In this document: in pieces, positions 8,429 through 16,329 of the stretch | Layout of the letters: the number at the start of each line of letters is the position of its first letter | How positions within the stretch are numbered: the stretch's first letter is position 1 | NCBI RefSeq assembly: GCF_010731815.2 | Contig: NZ_AP022593.1 | Span: forward strand, 4,960,001 to 5,024,000 | Origin: Mycolicibacterium arabiense | GTDB taxonomy: Bacteria; Actinomycetota; Actinomycetes; Mycobacteriales; Mycobacteriaceae | Length of the DNA stretch: 64,000 nt | Reading direction: 5' to 3' | Translations under genes and position numbers: made by a program | The notes under the pieces: model-generated | Told to the model about the DNA's origin: nothing | The model's input: only the letters and a program-made list of their open reading frames with translations | Database searches by the model: none

Positions 8429-9060
8429 CCGGTCGCCTGTCGGACGACTACTTCGACGAGATCTACGCTGCCGCAGCAGATCCCTGGAGCCTCGGGGAGC
8501 GCTGGTACGAGCAACGCAAGTACGCGATCACGCTGGCGATGCTGCCCTCCCCGCGCTATGAGCATGCCTTCGAGCCGGGATGCTCGGTGGGCGTGCTCAC
8601 CGACGCATTGGCCGCGCGGTGCGCCAAGGTGACTGCGACCGACGTCGCGGCGGCCGCCCTCGATGCCACCCGGGCACGTCTCGAACGCAGCGGCGCCGCT
8701 GGGCGGGTCGATCTGTTGCGGTCATCGCTCGACGAACGCTGGCCGCTCGACGGTACCGATCTCGTCGTGCTCTCGGAGGTGGCCTACTACTTCGAGGCGT
8801 CCGCGCTGCGGGACGTCTTGACGCGCGAGTGCCCGCGGCTCGACAGCGGTACGACCATCGTCGCGGCGCATTGGCGCTATGCCGTGGCGGACTACCCGAT
8901 GAGCGGCGACGAGGCCAACGAGGTGATCGCCGCGACGCCAGGCCTGCATCACTTGGCCCGGTACCGGGACGATGACGTGGTGATAGACGTGTTCACCGTG
9001 GGTGCGTCGGCGTCGGCGTCGGTGGCTGTGCGGACCGATGTGCCCGGTGCGGCGGGTTAG
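8425..9060 (+). CDS. SAM-dependent methyltransferase, NodS-like
   Basis: 211 aa. The N-terminal YFDEIYAAAADPWSLGERWYEQRKY segment (key residues D-P-W, W-Y-E-x-R-K-Y) is typical of NodS-type methyltransferases, followed by motif I EPGCSVGVLTDALA and the acidic ATDVAAAALD strand. NodS methylates the free amino group of a chitooligosaccharide after NodB removes the acetyl group; here a deacetylase gene directly precedes and overlaps (ATGA). N-methylation of a deacetylated sugar is the natural guess but is not proven. The stop overlaps the stop of the convergent STAS gene. Confidence 0.88.
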   Translation: MTGRLSDDYFDEIYAAAADPWSLGERWYEQRKYAITLAMLPSPRYEHAFEPGCSVGVLTDALAARCAKVTATDVAAAALDATRARLERSGAAGRVDLLRSSLDERWPLDGTDLVVLSEVAYYFEASALRDVLTRECPRLDSGTTIVAAHWRYAVADYPMSGDEANEVIAATPGLHHLARYRDDDVVIDVFTVGASASASVAVRTDVPGAAG

Positions 9061-9470
9061 ACGTGGATGAGCGTGCGCGTCGAGTTCGGCTTCGACGCGA
9101 CCAGTGCGTCGACCACTGAACTCACCGTCCGCAAGACTCCGTGCGGATCGCAGATCCGCAGCAGCCGCCTCACCTCGGGGCCGGCCACCAGCACGGGTGT
9201 GGCGTGGCGCTTGGCGCTCGCCGCGATGATCCGGTTGACCGCCCACAGCCCTTCCGTTCCGAAGAACGTCAATCCGCGCAAGTCCACGATCAGCGCCGAA
9301 TGTGGGTCGTCGATGGCTGCGACGTGGTCGACGAGCTGGCGCGCATTGGCGGCGTCGAGTTCGCCTGCGGCGTCGACCAACACCGTCGTGGGGTTCAGGC
9401 GCTCATCGCGAATGCAGAGGGCGCCGGGGCGAAGGGTGGCGGCCGGCGGGGCCGCGAGTGCTACCGACAT
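9057..9470 (-). CDS. STAS-domain anti-sigma factor antagonist (copy 1)
   Basis: 137 aa. One STAS domain (about 25-130) with ALIVDLRGLTFFGTEGLWAV; the phosphorylatable position is T72 rather than Ser. Proteins of this type, when unphosphorylated, sequester anti-sigma factors and free SigF-like sigma factors. It is paralogous to the gene at 12473-12907. The leader upstream is also shared with that copy, including an ATGGAGTTC at 9483-9475 that here is out of frame; the ATG at 9470 is therefore used, but the N-terminus may have suffered a one-base frameshift relative to the paralogue. Confidence 0.9.
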   Translation of the reverse strand: MSVALAAPPAATLRPGALCIRDERLNPTTVLVDAAGELDAANARQLVDHVAAIDDPHSALIVDLRGLTFFGTEGLWAVNRIIAASAKRHATPVLVAGPEVRRLLRICDPHGVLRTVSSVVDALVASKPNSTRTLIHV

Positions 9471-9600
9471 TCGAGAACTCCATCAGTCGAGGGGGGTTCG
9501 TACTGAGGTTCACGTCACGTGCTGCGGTTGAGGGCCGTCGCCGGAGGATTCGAGCCGGGTGACGATGACGTCCGGCTGGGCGCTCAACCTGGTGTGATCA
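9471..9600 (-). promoter_or_regulatory. conserved leader upstream of STAS copy 1
   Basis: Read on the minus strand, this region shares blocks with the leader of the second STAS gene: CAGGTTGAG (9591-9583), CAGCCG, ACGTCAT, CGTGACGTGA (9519-9510) and ATGGAGTTC. The distance from CAGGTTGAG to the ATGGAGTTC is 108 bp in both copies. A TATTAG hexamer just upstream (about 9602-9607) could be a -10. Conserved promoter, RNA structure and simple paralogy are all possible. Confidence 0.5.
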
Positions 9601-9748
9601 GGCTAATACGGAATCAGTGGTCATCGCAATGGCCTCGGTTTTTCGGCGAATATGCAGTTGAGCCGCGCGCTGACTGGTAGGCGTCGATTCTCCGTGGTGG
9701 CTCGTGGCCGATTCGAGCGCTGAATCCGTAGGTATGGCTAACCCTGGC

Positions 9749-9774
9749 GTTTTCTGGTGCTGCGGTTTGGGTAT
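9749..9774 (+). promoter_or_regulatory. SigF-type promoter
   Basis: GTTT at 9749-9752, a 16-bp spacer and GGGTAT at 9769-9774 match the mycobacterial SigF consensus GTTT-N15/16-GGGTAT. It points to the small membrane-protein ORF that begins 40 bp downstream. Between 9601 and 9748 nothing else was recognised. Confidence 0.7.
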
Positions 9775-9813
9775 TGACAGCACATCGGACGCGGTTCGAC
9801 GAAAGCGAAGGTC

Positions 9814-9960
9814 ATGGAAACGAAGCAGCGAGCACCGGAGTCGAAGCTGGATGGGGTCACGTACGTGATCGCCACGGTGTCGGCGTTCCTGATGTTCGTC
9901 GCCGTCATCTCGGCCGCCGTCGTCTACTTCATCGGGTCGACCCTGCCCTACGCGGTCTAG
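9814..9960 (+). CDS. small single-helix membrane protein
   Basis: 48 aa with a charged N-terminus (METKQRAPESK) and one transmembrane helix (VIATVSAFLMFVAVISAAVV). The ATG at 9814 lies 40 bp after a SigF-type -10 element and has a weak GCGAAGG site before it. Its stop overlaps the stop region of the convergent HAD gene. Small membrane proteins are common in SigF regulons; function unknown. Confidence 0.6.
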   Translation: METKQRAPESKLDGVTYVIATVSAFLMFVAVISAAVVYFIGSTLPYAV

Positions 9961-10616
9961 CCGCTGTCACGCAGCCGCCCGATCGGGCTGGACGCCAACT
10001 GCTCGAGCAGATCCCGCGGGTTGTCGTACACGGCGATCGCGCCCGCGTCCTCCAGCTCCTTGCGGCCGATGCCTCCACTGGCGAAGGCGATGCACTCGAC
10101 GCCCGCGCGACTGGCTGCGGTGATGTCCCAGACCGTGTCGCCGACGAACACGGCCTGATCGGCGGGAACGCCGGCGCGCTCGAGCGCCTTCTCGACGATG
10201 TCGGGCCTGGGCTTCGCGGTCTCCACGTCCTCGGACGACGTCACCGCCGAGAGGATGTCCTCCCGGTCGAGCACGTCACGCAGAATGGCCAACTCGTCCT
10301 CCGGCGCCGACGTCGCGAGCACCACCTGCAGGCCCATGTCGGCGACGGCGTCGAGGAGTTCGCGTCCACCGGCGAGGGGACGGATGAGCGGCGCGGTCTC
10401 CTTGTAGAAGGTGCCGTGCAGTTCCTTGGCCCTGGGCGCCCGCTCGGCGGACTCGTCGGGGACCAACTCGTCGAGCAGGGAACCGCCGTCCATGCCGATC
10501 CGGTGGTGGATGCGCCATGCCTCGACGTCGACGCCGACCTCCGCGAACGCCCGCAGCCAGGCGTGGACGTGGAGGTAGTTGCTGTCGACGAGGGTTCCGT
10601 CGATGTCGAAGAGCAC
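9957..10616 (-). CDS. HAD-family hydrolase, start codon displaced by IS insertion
   Basis: Haloacid-dehalogenase phosphatase, beta-phosphoglucomutase-like: motif I LFDIDGTLVDS, motif II LATSAPEDE, motif III Lys in SSEDVETAKPRPD and motif IV VFVGDTVWDITAA. Removing the IS joins 11727 to 10628 and restores ATG CCT AGA CCA GCC GTG CTC, so the native protein (MPRPAVLFDIDG, 224 aa) was cut after codon 1. The surviving frame runs from 10628; the first good start is the GTG at 10616, eight bases after the transposase stop, which would give a 219-aa protein beginning MLFDIDGT. A GTG inside the IS (MYLTSQVSTPRPAV) is an alternative. Expression now probably depends on transposase transcription. Confidence 0.8.
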   Translation of the reverse strand: MLFDIDGTLVDSNYLHVHAWLRAFAEVGVDVEAWRIHHRIGMDGGSLLDELVPDESAERAPRAKELHGTFYKETAPLIRPLAGGRELLDAVADMGLQVVLATSAPEDELAILRDVLDREDILSAVTSSEDVETAKPRPDIVEKALERAGVPADQAVFVGDTVWDITAASRAGVECIAFASGGIGRKELEDAGAIAVYDNPRDLLEQLASSPIGRLRDSG

Positions 10617-10622
10617 GGCTGG

Positions 10623-10628
10623 TCTAGG
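10623..10628. repeat. IS target-site duplication, left copy
   Basis: TCTAGG directly abutting the left IS end; the same six bases follow the right end at 11719-11724. CTAG is the core of the IS481 target. On the minus strand it supplies the TAG stop of the transposase and codon 2 of the HAD gene. Confidence 0.92.
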
Positions 10629-11613
10629 TGTACTGACCTGAGAGGTTAGGTACACGGTTGGCTGGTGGTTGACCGCCGAGTGCGGTGTGGCCGCGGTGAT
10701 GATTGTAGGTATGCAGCCAGCGCGGGTACTCCTCGCAGCGCTCCGCGTCACTGGTGTAGAGCCGCGCGTAGGCCCATTCGTCGGCCAGGGTGCGGTGGAA
10801 GCGCTCGACCTTGCCGTTGGTCTGCGGCCGGTACGGACGGGTTCGCCGGTGCTCGATATCGCCCAATGCGTCGCGGAACGCGTGCGATCGATAACAAGAT
10901 CCGTTGTCAGTCAATACCTTCCGCACATCTATGCCGTGCGTGACGAACCAGGCGTTGGCGCGCACCCAGAAGTCGGCTGCAGTGTCCTTGCGTTCATCGG
11001 TCAGCAGTTCGGAGTACGCCAGCCGTGAGTGCGCATCGATGGCGGTGTGGATGAAGTGATAACCGCGCACCGGATTGTGATACTTGGTCTGCACCCCCGA
11101 ACTCTTGTCGGCCTGCTTGTTGCGTTTCCCGGCGGCCAGACCAAGCATCCGCCAGCCTCCGCCGGCGGGGATCTTGCCCAGCTTCTTGACGTCGACGTGC
11201 ACGAGATCTCCACACGATGCGGATTCCATGCGGCGCACGACTCGGCCGGTAGCGCGGTCGAGCCACCGCAACCTCGCGATGCCGTAACGGCGCAGCACGT
11301 TGTGCACCGTGGAGACGTTGAGCCCCAGCAGGTAGGCGATCCTGGCCGGTCCCCAACGGCGGGTGACACGCACTCCGATGATGCGCCGCTCGGTGCGCGT
11401 CGGCGTGCGATTCGGGCTGTGATGCGGCCGCGAGCTGCGGTCGGACATTCCGGCCTCACCCTGCTCGCAGTAGCGGTCCCTCCAGCGTGCGGCGGTCGTC
11501 GCCGACACCTGGAAACGTTCGGCCGCACGTCGCAGCGGCCACCCGTCATCAACGACGCAACGAGCCAACCGCAGACGGCCGGTTTCGGACAAAGGGGCAT
11601 TACGGTGAACCAC
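10624..11613 (-). CDS. IS481-family transposase
   Basis: 329 aa, GTG start. An N-terminal helix-turn-helix region (WPLRRAAERFQVSATTAARW) precedes a DDE integrase core: DLVHVDVKKLGKI, VLTDNGSCYRS and PQTNGKVERFHRTL. The last codons read GQYT and then TAG; the A of the ACC codon is the last base of the IS, and CC plus the TAG stop come from the duplicated target. The transposase therefore takes its stop codon from the target site. No frameshift or internal stop is seen. Confidence 0.95.
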   Translation of the reverse strand: MVHRNAPLSETGRLRLARCVVDDGWPLRRAAERFQVSATTAARWRDRYCEQGEAGMSDRSSRPHHSPNRTPTRTERRIIGVRVTRRWGPARIAYLLGLNVSTVHNVLRRYGIARLRWLDRATGRVVRRMESASCGDLVHVDVKKLGKIPAGGGWRMLGLAAGKRNKQADKSSGVQTKYHNPVRGYHFIHTAIDAHSRLAYSELLTDERKDTAADFWVRANAWFVTHGIDVRKVLTDNGSCYRSHAFRDALGDIEHRRTRPYRPQTNGKVERFHRTLADEWAYARLYTSDAERCEEYPRWLHTYNHHRGHTALGGQPPANRVPNLSGQYT

Positions 11614-11718
11614 GAAGACCTCCGAGATCGGTGAGCGTTCCTAGACAGCTCGCACTCCACTCGGAGGTCTTCGTCTTGTCACCTCACCACGCCGTCACCA
11701 ACGTCCGTGGTCAGTACA
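10629..11718 (-). mobile_element. IS481-family insertion sequence, 1090 bp
   Basis: Complete element with perfect 10-bp terminal inverted repeats (TGTACTGACC at 10629-10638; GGTCAGTACA at 11709-11718) and weaker similarity further in. It is flanked by a 6-bp direct repeat TCTAGG, which fits the NCTAGN target preference known for IS481. One intact transposase gene fills it. Intact ends and perfect target duplication suggest a fairly recent insertion. Confidence 0.93.
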
Positions 11719-11724
11719 TCTAGG
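11719..11724. repeat. IS target-site duplication, right copy
   Basis: TCTAGG directly after the right IS end, identical to 10623-10628. The orphaned ATG start codon of the HAD gene follows at 11727-11725 (minus strand). Confidence 0.92.
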
Positions 11725-11807
11725 CATGGGAGGCGGGGTTCCCCGCACTCGCGATGCGAAACGGCGGTCAGCGTTGGTGACATGACGGTGAACGGGGTCG
11801 CGCGGTC

Positions 11808-11832
11808 GTTTTGACGGAACGGCCGCGGGTAT
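11808..11832 (+). promoter_or_regulatory. SigF-type promoter of usfY
   Basis: GTTT at 11808-11811, 15-bp spacer, GGGTAT at 11827-11832, matching the mycobacterial SigF consensus. It lies 54 bp before the usfY ATG. usfY genes are known members of the SigF regulon. Confidence 0.78.
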
Positions 11833-11886
11833 TCGCTGCACCGTGGCGCCGTGGATCTAGATGCGGTGCCGGGAGTGAGGTGGACG

Positions 11887-12198
11887 ATGGGTGATACGTC
11901 GCACGATCCGGTCGATCACGCCCGCACGACGCGTCAGCACGCGGGCGAGACGATGAAGAACGGTGTGAACGCACCGGGATTGGTGACGATGGCCGTGGGC
12001 GTCGTCGCGTTGGTGGTCGGCCTGGCGTCGTTCGCGTCCGGCAGCGTGGCGACCGGCGCCGTATGCGCGGGCATTGCAGTGCTCGCGTGGATCGTGGGGG
12101 GATCGTGGTTGTGGCTGACCCACCGTCGTGTTCGGCAGCAGGAACTCCGCTGGGCCGAGCAACACCCCGATGTAGAGGCTCAGCCCCCTACCAGTTGA
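11887..12198 (+). CDS. usfY: UsfY-like stress-associated membrane protein
   Basis: 103 aa. The N-terminal signature MGDTSHDPVDHARTTRQHAG is that of mycobacterial UsfY, the small protein encoded upstream of sigF in M. tuberculosis and controlled by SigF. Two hydrophobic segments follow (LVTMAVGVVALVVGLASFA and AVCAGIAVLAWIVGGSWLW), then a charged cytoplasmic tail. The ATG at 11887 is chosen for its AGTGAGG site just upstream and for the family signature; a GTG at 11851 would add 12 residues. It is the first gene of a SigF-driven pair. Confidence 0.8.
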   Translation: MGDTSHDPVDHARTTRQHAGETMKNGVNAPGLVTMAVGVVALVVGLASFASGSVATGAVCAGIAVLAWIVGGSWLWLTHRRVRQQELRWAEQHPDVEAQPPTS

Positions 12199-12208
12199 GG
12201 TACTCGAC

Positions 12209-12544
12209 ATGGCGAGAGAACGTTCCAAGAAGAGCTACTGGATGCCATTGCTAGGACTGTCGTCGGTCATCGCCGGCGTGGTCGCCGTCGGTCTAATGCT
12301 GACTGCGGCGGGCGGCGGGGCGGGGTGGGCTTCGCCAGTCGTACTGACCGTGCTCTCCGTCGTGCTGATCGTCGGCGGGATATGGCTGTTCGCTTCCGGC
12401 GGCAAGGGTCAGGGCGGCTGGCGCCAGGCCAAGCTGGATCGCGAACAGGAACGTGCGTATCGCGACGAATTCTCAGCCCCGGGGGACCAACCTGAGGTGA
12501 GTCGGTGGCGGGGCCGCCGCCGCGTTGATCGCAGCCTCGAGTGA
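12209..12544 (+). CDS. small two-helix membrane protein
   Basis: 111 aa, 10 bp after usfY and probably cotranscribed from its SigF promoter. A basic N-terminus (MARERSKKSYW) is followed by two transmembrane helices (about 12-35 and 43-63) and a hydrophilic Arg/Glu-rich tail. The last 24 codons overlap the 3' end of the convergent STAS gene (72 bp), so the two messages can pair. Family not recognised. Confidence 0.75.
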   Translation: MARERSKKSYWMPLLGLSSVIAGVVAVGLMLTAAGGGAGWASPVVLTVLSVVLIVGGIWLFASGGKGQGGWRQAKLDREQERAYRDEFSAPGDQPEVSRWRGRRRVDRSLE

Positions 12545-12907
12545 TCGAGCGACCGGCAGGCCTCCCGCCGGGTCGCAGATCCGCAGTATCCGGTCCACCT
12601 CCGAACCGGACACCACCACCAGAGTGACCCCTTGCCGTGAGCACGTCACGTTGATGCGGTGCAGGACCGAAAAACCCTGCGTGCCGAAGAACGTCAGCTC
12701 GCGCAGATCCAGGACGAGCTTTCCCGCGTCGCCCAGGTTGGATTCGACGTAGGCCGAGAGGTTCGACGCATTGGCGGCGTCGATCTCTCCGGCCACGGCG
12801 TGCAGCACCATCGACGTGCCGATGGGGCAGGAGGTGAAGGTCGCCTGGTGTGGACGGACGGGCGCGCCACGGGTGGCATTGGGTGCGACGGACACAGTGA
12901 ACTCCAT
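12473..12907 (-). CDS. STAS-domain anti-sigma factor antagonist (copy 2)
   Basis: 144 aa, starting ATGGAGTTC. The STAS core reads KLVLDLRELTFFGTQGFSVL with T76 at the phospho-acceptor position; the C-terminal VSGSEVDRILRICDPAGG closely matches VAGPEVRRLLRICDPHG in the copy at 9057-9470. Expected role: partner-switching control of a stress sigma factor together with an RsbW-type kinase and a SpoIIE phosphatase such as the one at 1689-3014. No kinase gene is present in the window. Confidence 0.9.
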   Translation of the reverse strand: MEFTVSVAPNATRGAPVRPHQATFTSCPIGTSMVLHAVAGEIDAANASNLSAYVESNLGDAGKLVLDLRELTFFGTQGFSVLHRINVTCSRQGVTLVVVSGSEVDRILRICDPAGGLPVARSLEAAINAAAAPPPTHLRLVPRG

Positions 12908-13036
12908 GGGGGATTGGGAGTCACGTCACGGGAATGGGCCCTGTTGACTTAAAGCCACCGCTCGCAGTTCTTGCCGGGCGTCGAATGACGTTTGGACGGC
13001 TGTGCCCTCAACCTGACCTGACTGTATTACGCGCCA
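12908..13036 (-). promoter_or_regulatory. conserved leader upstream of STAS copy 2
   Basis: On the minus strand it contains CAGGTTGAG (13015-13007), CAGCCG, ACGTCATTCG and CGTGACGTGA (12930-12921) in the same order as the leader of STAS copy 1, with an identical 108-bp distance from CAGGTTGAG to ATGGAGTTC. GTAATAC near 13024-13030 could supply the -10. Confidence 0.5.
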
Positions 13037-13127
13037 GGGCCCCGGACAATGGGGATTCTTGCACTCCGACGTTGCCGACCTGTCGAGATCTTCCCGCCAT
13101 CGCGCCGACGTGCGCGTCGACTTCGGT

Positions 13128-13153
13128 GTTTTCTCGACCGACGCCTCGGGTAT
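13128..13153 (+). promoter_or_regulatory. SigF-type promoter
   Basis: GTTT at 13128-13131, 16-bp spacer, GGGTAT at 13148-13153. It faces the membrane-anchored protein gene starting at 13187 and is the third match of this type within 3.4 kb. Confidence 0.75.
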
Positions 13154-13186
13154 TCGTTGCTTACCCGACGAGAGGCGAGGCCCGCA

Positions 13187-13648
13187 ATGGGCAAGACCAA
13201 CACGATGCAGGACCGCGAGATGCGGCGAACGGTGACCATCTTCTTGACGATCTCCTTTGCCGTGGTCTTCGCTTCGGTGACCGCAGCGATCCTCGCGCGT
13301 ACGGCCGATCCGGCACCCACCGCCGCGCCGGCGCAGCAGGTCCAGAACGCTGCCGTACCGCACGTCGAGCAGTCGATCAGCCAGGAGGGGAGGCTGATCG
13401 ACGTCACGCCCACCTCCGTGACCGCCCAAGGCGTTGACGGCGTGGCGCGCACCTACCTCGTGAACGCGGACACCAATGCGATCACGGCCGCCGGTAGCCG
13501 CGTCGGCGATACCGCGGGCGCCTTCACCGTGAACGACGAAGTGGCCATCGTGGGCGTGGTCCGGGACGGGACCGCGGTCGCAACGGCCGTGGCCCATCGC
13601 GAGGTGACCGCATTGAACGGTCCTCCGATGGATGCCGTCACCCCCTGA
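13187..13648 (+). CDS. membrane-anchored secreted protein, DUF5666-like
   Basis: 153 aa from the ATG at 13187, which has GAGGCGAGG upstream. One N-terminal transmembrane or uncleaved signal segment (RRTVTIFLTISFAVVFASVTAA) is followed by a Pro/Ala linker and a small beta-rich domain (GRLIDVTPTSVTAQGV ... NDEVAIVGVVRDGTAVA) that resembles DUF5666 barrels. It is likely exposed in the cell envelope and induced through the SigF-type promoter just upstream. Function unknown. Confidence 0.78.
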   Translation: MGKTNTMQDREMRRTVTIFLTISFAVVFASVTAAILARTADPAPTAAPAQQVQNAAVPHVEQSISQEGRLIDVTPTSVTAQGVDGVARTYLVNADTNAITAAGSRVGDTAGAFTVNDEVAIVGVVRDGTAVATAVAHREVTALNGPPMDAVTP

Positions 13649-13670
13649 CACGGCTCCGCCGAACCCGTAG

Positions 13671-14677
<1,007 letters not shown>

Positions 14678-14678
<1 letters not shown>

Positions 14679-15526
14679 TGACGCAGTCGGCCGGCCGACG
14701 ACCACCGCTGAACAAGGACACCCTGTTGTGCATCTCGCTGGCCGCGAGACCGAGCAACATCGGCACCCGTTTCCACAACCATCTCTACGACGTGCTGGGC
14801 CTCGACTTCGTCTACAAGGCGTTCACCACCACCGACATCGCCGCGGCGATCGGCGGCGTGCGTGCGCTGGGCATCCGCGGCTGTTCGGTGTCGATGCCGT
14901 TCAAGGAAGACGTCCTCGCCCTGGTCGACGAGGTCGAGCCCTCGGCCCGGGCCATCCACTCGGTCAACACCATCGTCAACGACGTGTCGGTCCCGGGCGG
15001 CCATCTGACCGCCTCCAACACCGATTACCTTGCGGTGCAACGGCTCATCGCGACGCATCGCCTCGACCCCGAGGGCACGGTGCTGATCCGGGGGAGCGGC
15101 GGAATGGCCAACGCCGTCGGTGCGGCCTTCCGCGACAGCGGCTTCACCTCGGGCGTCATCGTCGCCCGCAACGTCGACACCGGTGGAGCGCTGGCCGATC
15201 GCCTTGGCTACGAGTACGCCCCCGAGGTGGGCGATCGCACTGCATCGGTGATCGTCAACGTCACGCCGATCGGGATGGCGGGCGGCGCCGAGGCGTCGGA
15301 GTGCGCATTCGACCCGGCGACCATCGCCGCCGCGGACACGGTGTTCGACGTGGTGGCCCTGCCGTCGGAGACGTCTCTGATCAAGGCGGCGCGGGACGCA
15401 GGCACCGCCGTCGTCACCGGCGCCGAGGTGATCGCCCTGCAGGCCGCCGAGCAGTTCGAGCGCTACACCGGGGTGCGGCCCACCGACGAGCAGGTCGCCG
15501 AGGCATCGGAGATCTCCCGGGCCTGA
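14678..15526 (+). CDS. shikimate 5-dehydrogenase-like protein (AroE-like)
   Basis: 282 aa, translationally coupled to pat (TGATG). The catalytic Lys region SVSMPFKEDV, the NTIVN strand and the catalytic Asp in SNTDYLAV match AroE, and VLIRGSGGMANAVGAAF is a nucleotide-binding loop. The N-terminal shikimate-binding Ser pair of true AroE is replaced (SLAARPSNIGTRFHN), so the substrate may be a quinate/shikimate analogue, not the core pathway intermediate. A separate housekeeping aroE is expected elsewhere. Confidence 0.85.
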
Positions 15527-15530
15527 CCGG

Positions 15531-16232
15531 CTAGGGGGTGATGACCGTCTTCTCGTCGAGGGTGGCGGTGGCGTCCATCAGCGGTCCCATCTGATCCTCG
15601 AGACCGTCGGCGTTGACCTGCAGCACGAACAGGTCGGGGCCCTTCGGGATGATGACCGTCTTCTGGGCGATCATCCGCTTCACGCCGTCACGGAGGTAGC
15701 TGCCGCCCACCTGATACGCCTCGAAACCGCCCAACTCGTCCTTCTGGGCATCGCCACCCTGGAACCCTGGGAGGTTCTGCAGCTCGCCCGGGGCGTACTC
15801 GGCGATCTTCGCCGGATCGACGTTTCCGGTCAGCTTCGACATCAGCGCCACGATCGTAGGCGGATCGGCCGCCATCGCTGGGTCGCCGGTGAACACCATT
15901 GCCGAGTAAGCGAATTGCGGGGTCCTGGGCCCCGCATCCTGCCAACCGGCCGGCACGGGCAGGTCGACCGTCGGCGTGTCCGGCTGGCCCTTCTTGACCG
16001 GTGTCTCGGTGATGCCGTTCGCCTTGATGTAGTCGGCGATCGTCTCGCGCTTGCCCGCGGGCGCTGCACTGGTCTGGGGCGCGCTGCTCTCGGAGCTGCT
16101 GCTCGACGCACTGCTGCTCTCCGACGACGACGACGTCGCCTGCGTCTCGGAGTCGGACCCGCACCCGGCGAGGGCCAGGGCCAACGCGACGGCGGCGACG
16201 ACGGTGCCTGCGGCCTTCGTGGGCGTGTTCAT
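15531..16232 (-). CDS. LpqN/LpqT-family lipoprotein
   Basis: 233 aa from the ATG at 16232 (AGGAG nine bases upstream). Lipoprotein signal with lipobox LALAGC, then a long Ser-rich linker (about 30 residues, mostly S, T, E) and a globular domain (IADYIKANGITETPVKKG ... PVPAGWQDAG) of the mycobacterial LpqT/LpqN type. Secreted by Sec, lipidated and held at the outer face of the membrane. A paralogue is LpqT at 43505-44173. It converges with the AroE-like gene. Confidence 0.88.
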   Translation of the reverse strand: MNTPTKAAGTVVAAVALALALAGCGSDSETQATSSSSESSSASSSSSESSAPQTSAAPAGKRETIADYIKANGITETPVKKGQPDTPTVDLPVPAGWQDAGPRTPQFAYSAMVFTGDPAMAADPPTIVALMSKLTGNVDPAKIAEYAPGELQNLPGFQGGDAQKDELGGFEAYQVGGSYLRDGVKRMIAQKTVIIPKGPDLFVLQVNADGLEDQMGPLMDATATLDEKTVITP

Positions 16233-16329
16233 TCTCGTGGATCTCCTGTCGTGGGCAAGCAGCATGAGCCTACGGACGGAGGTGCCGAAGCGCTCGGGAA
16301 TGACGACGCAGCCGTGGTATCAAGGCGGC

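Noticed and set aside
9598..9783. 61-codon minus-strand ORF between the STAS leader and the small membrane protein
   Set aside because: No ribosome site, no signature, and it overlaps a SigF-type promoter and the conserved leader.
11740..11765. GTTT-N15-GGGAAC on the minus strand as native SigF promoter of the HAD gene
   Set aside because: The -10 matches only about four of six positions, too weak to claim.
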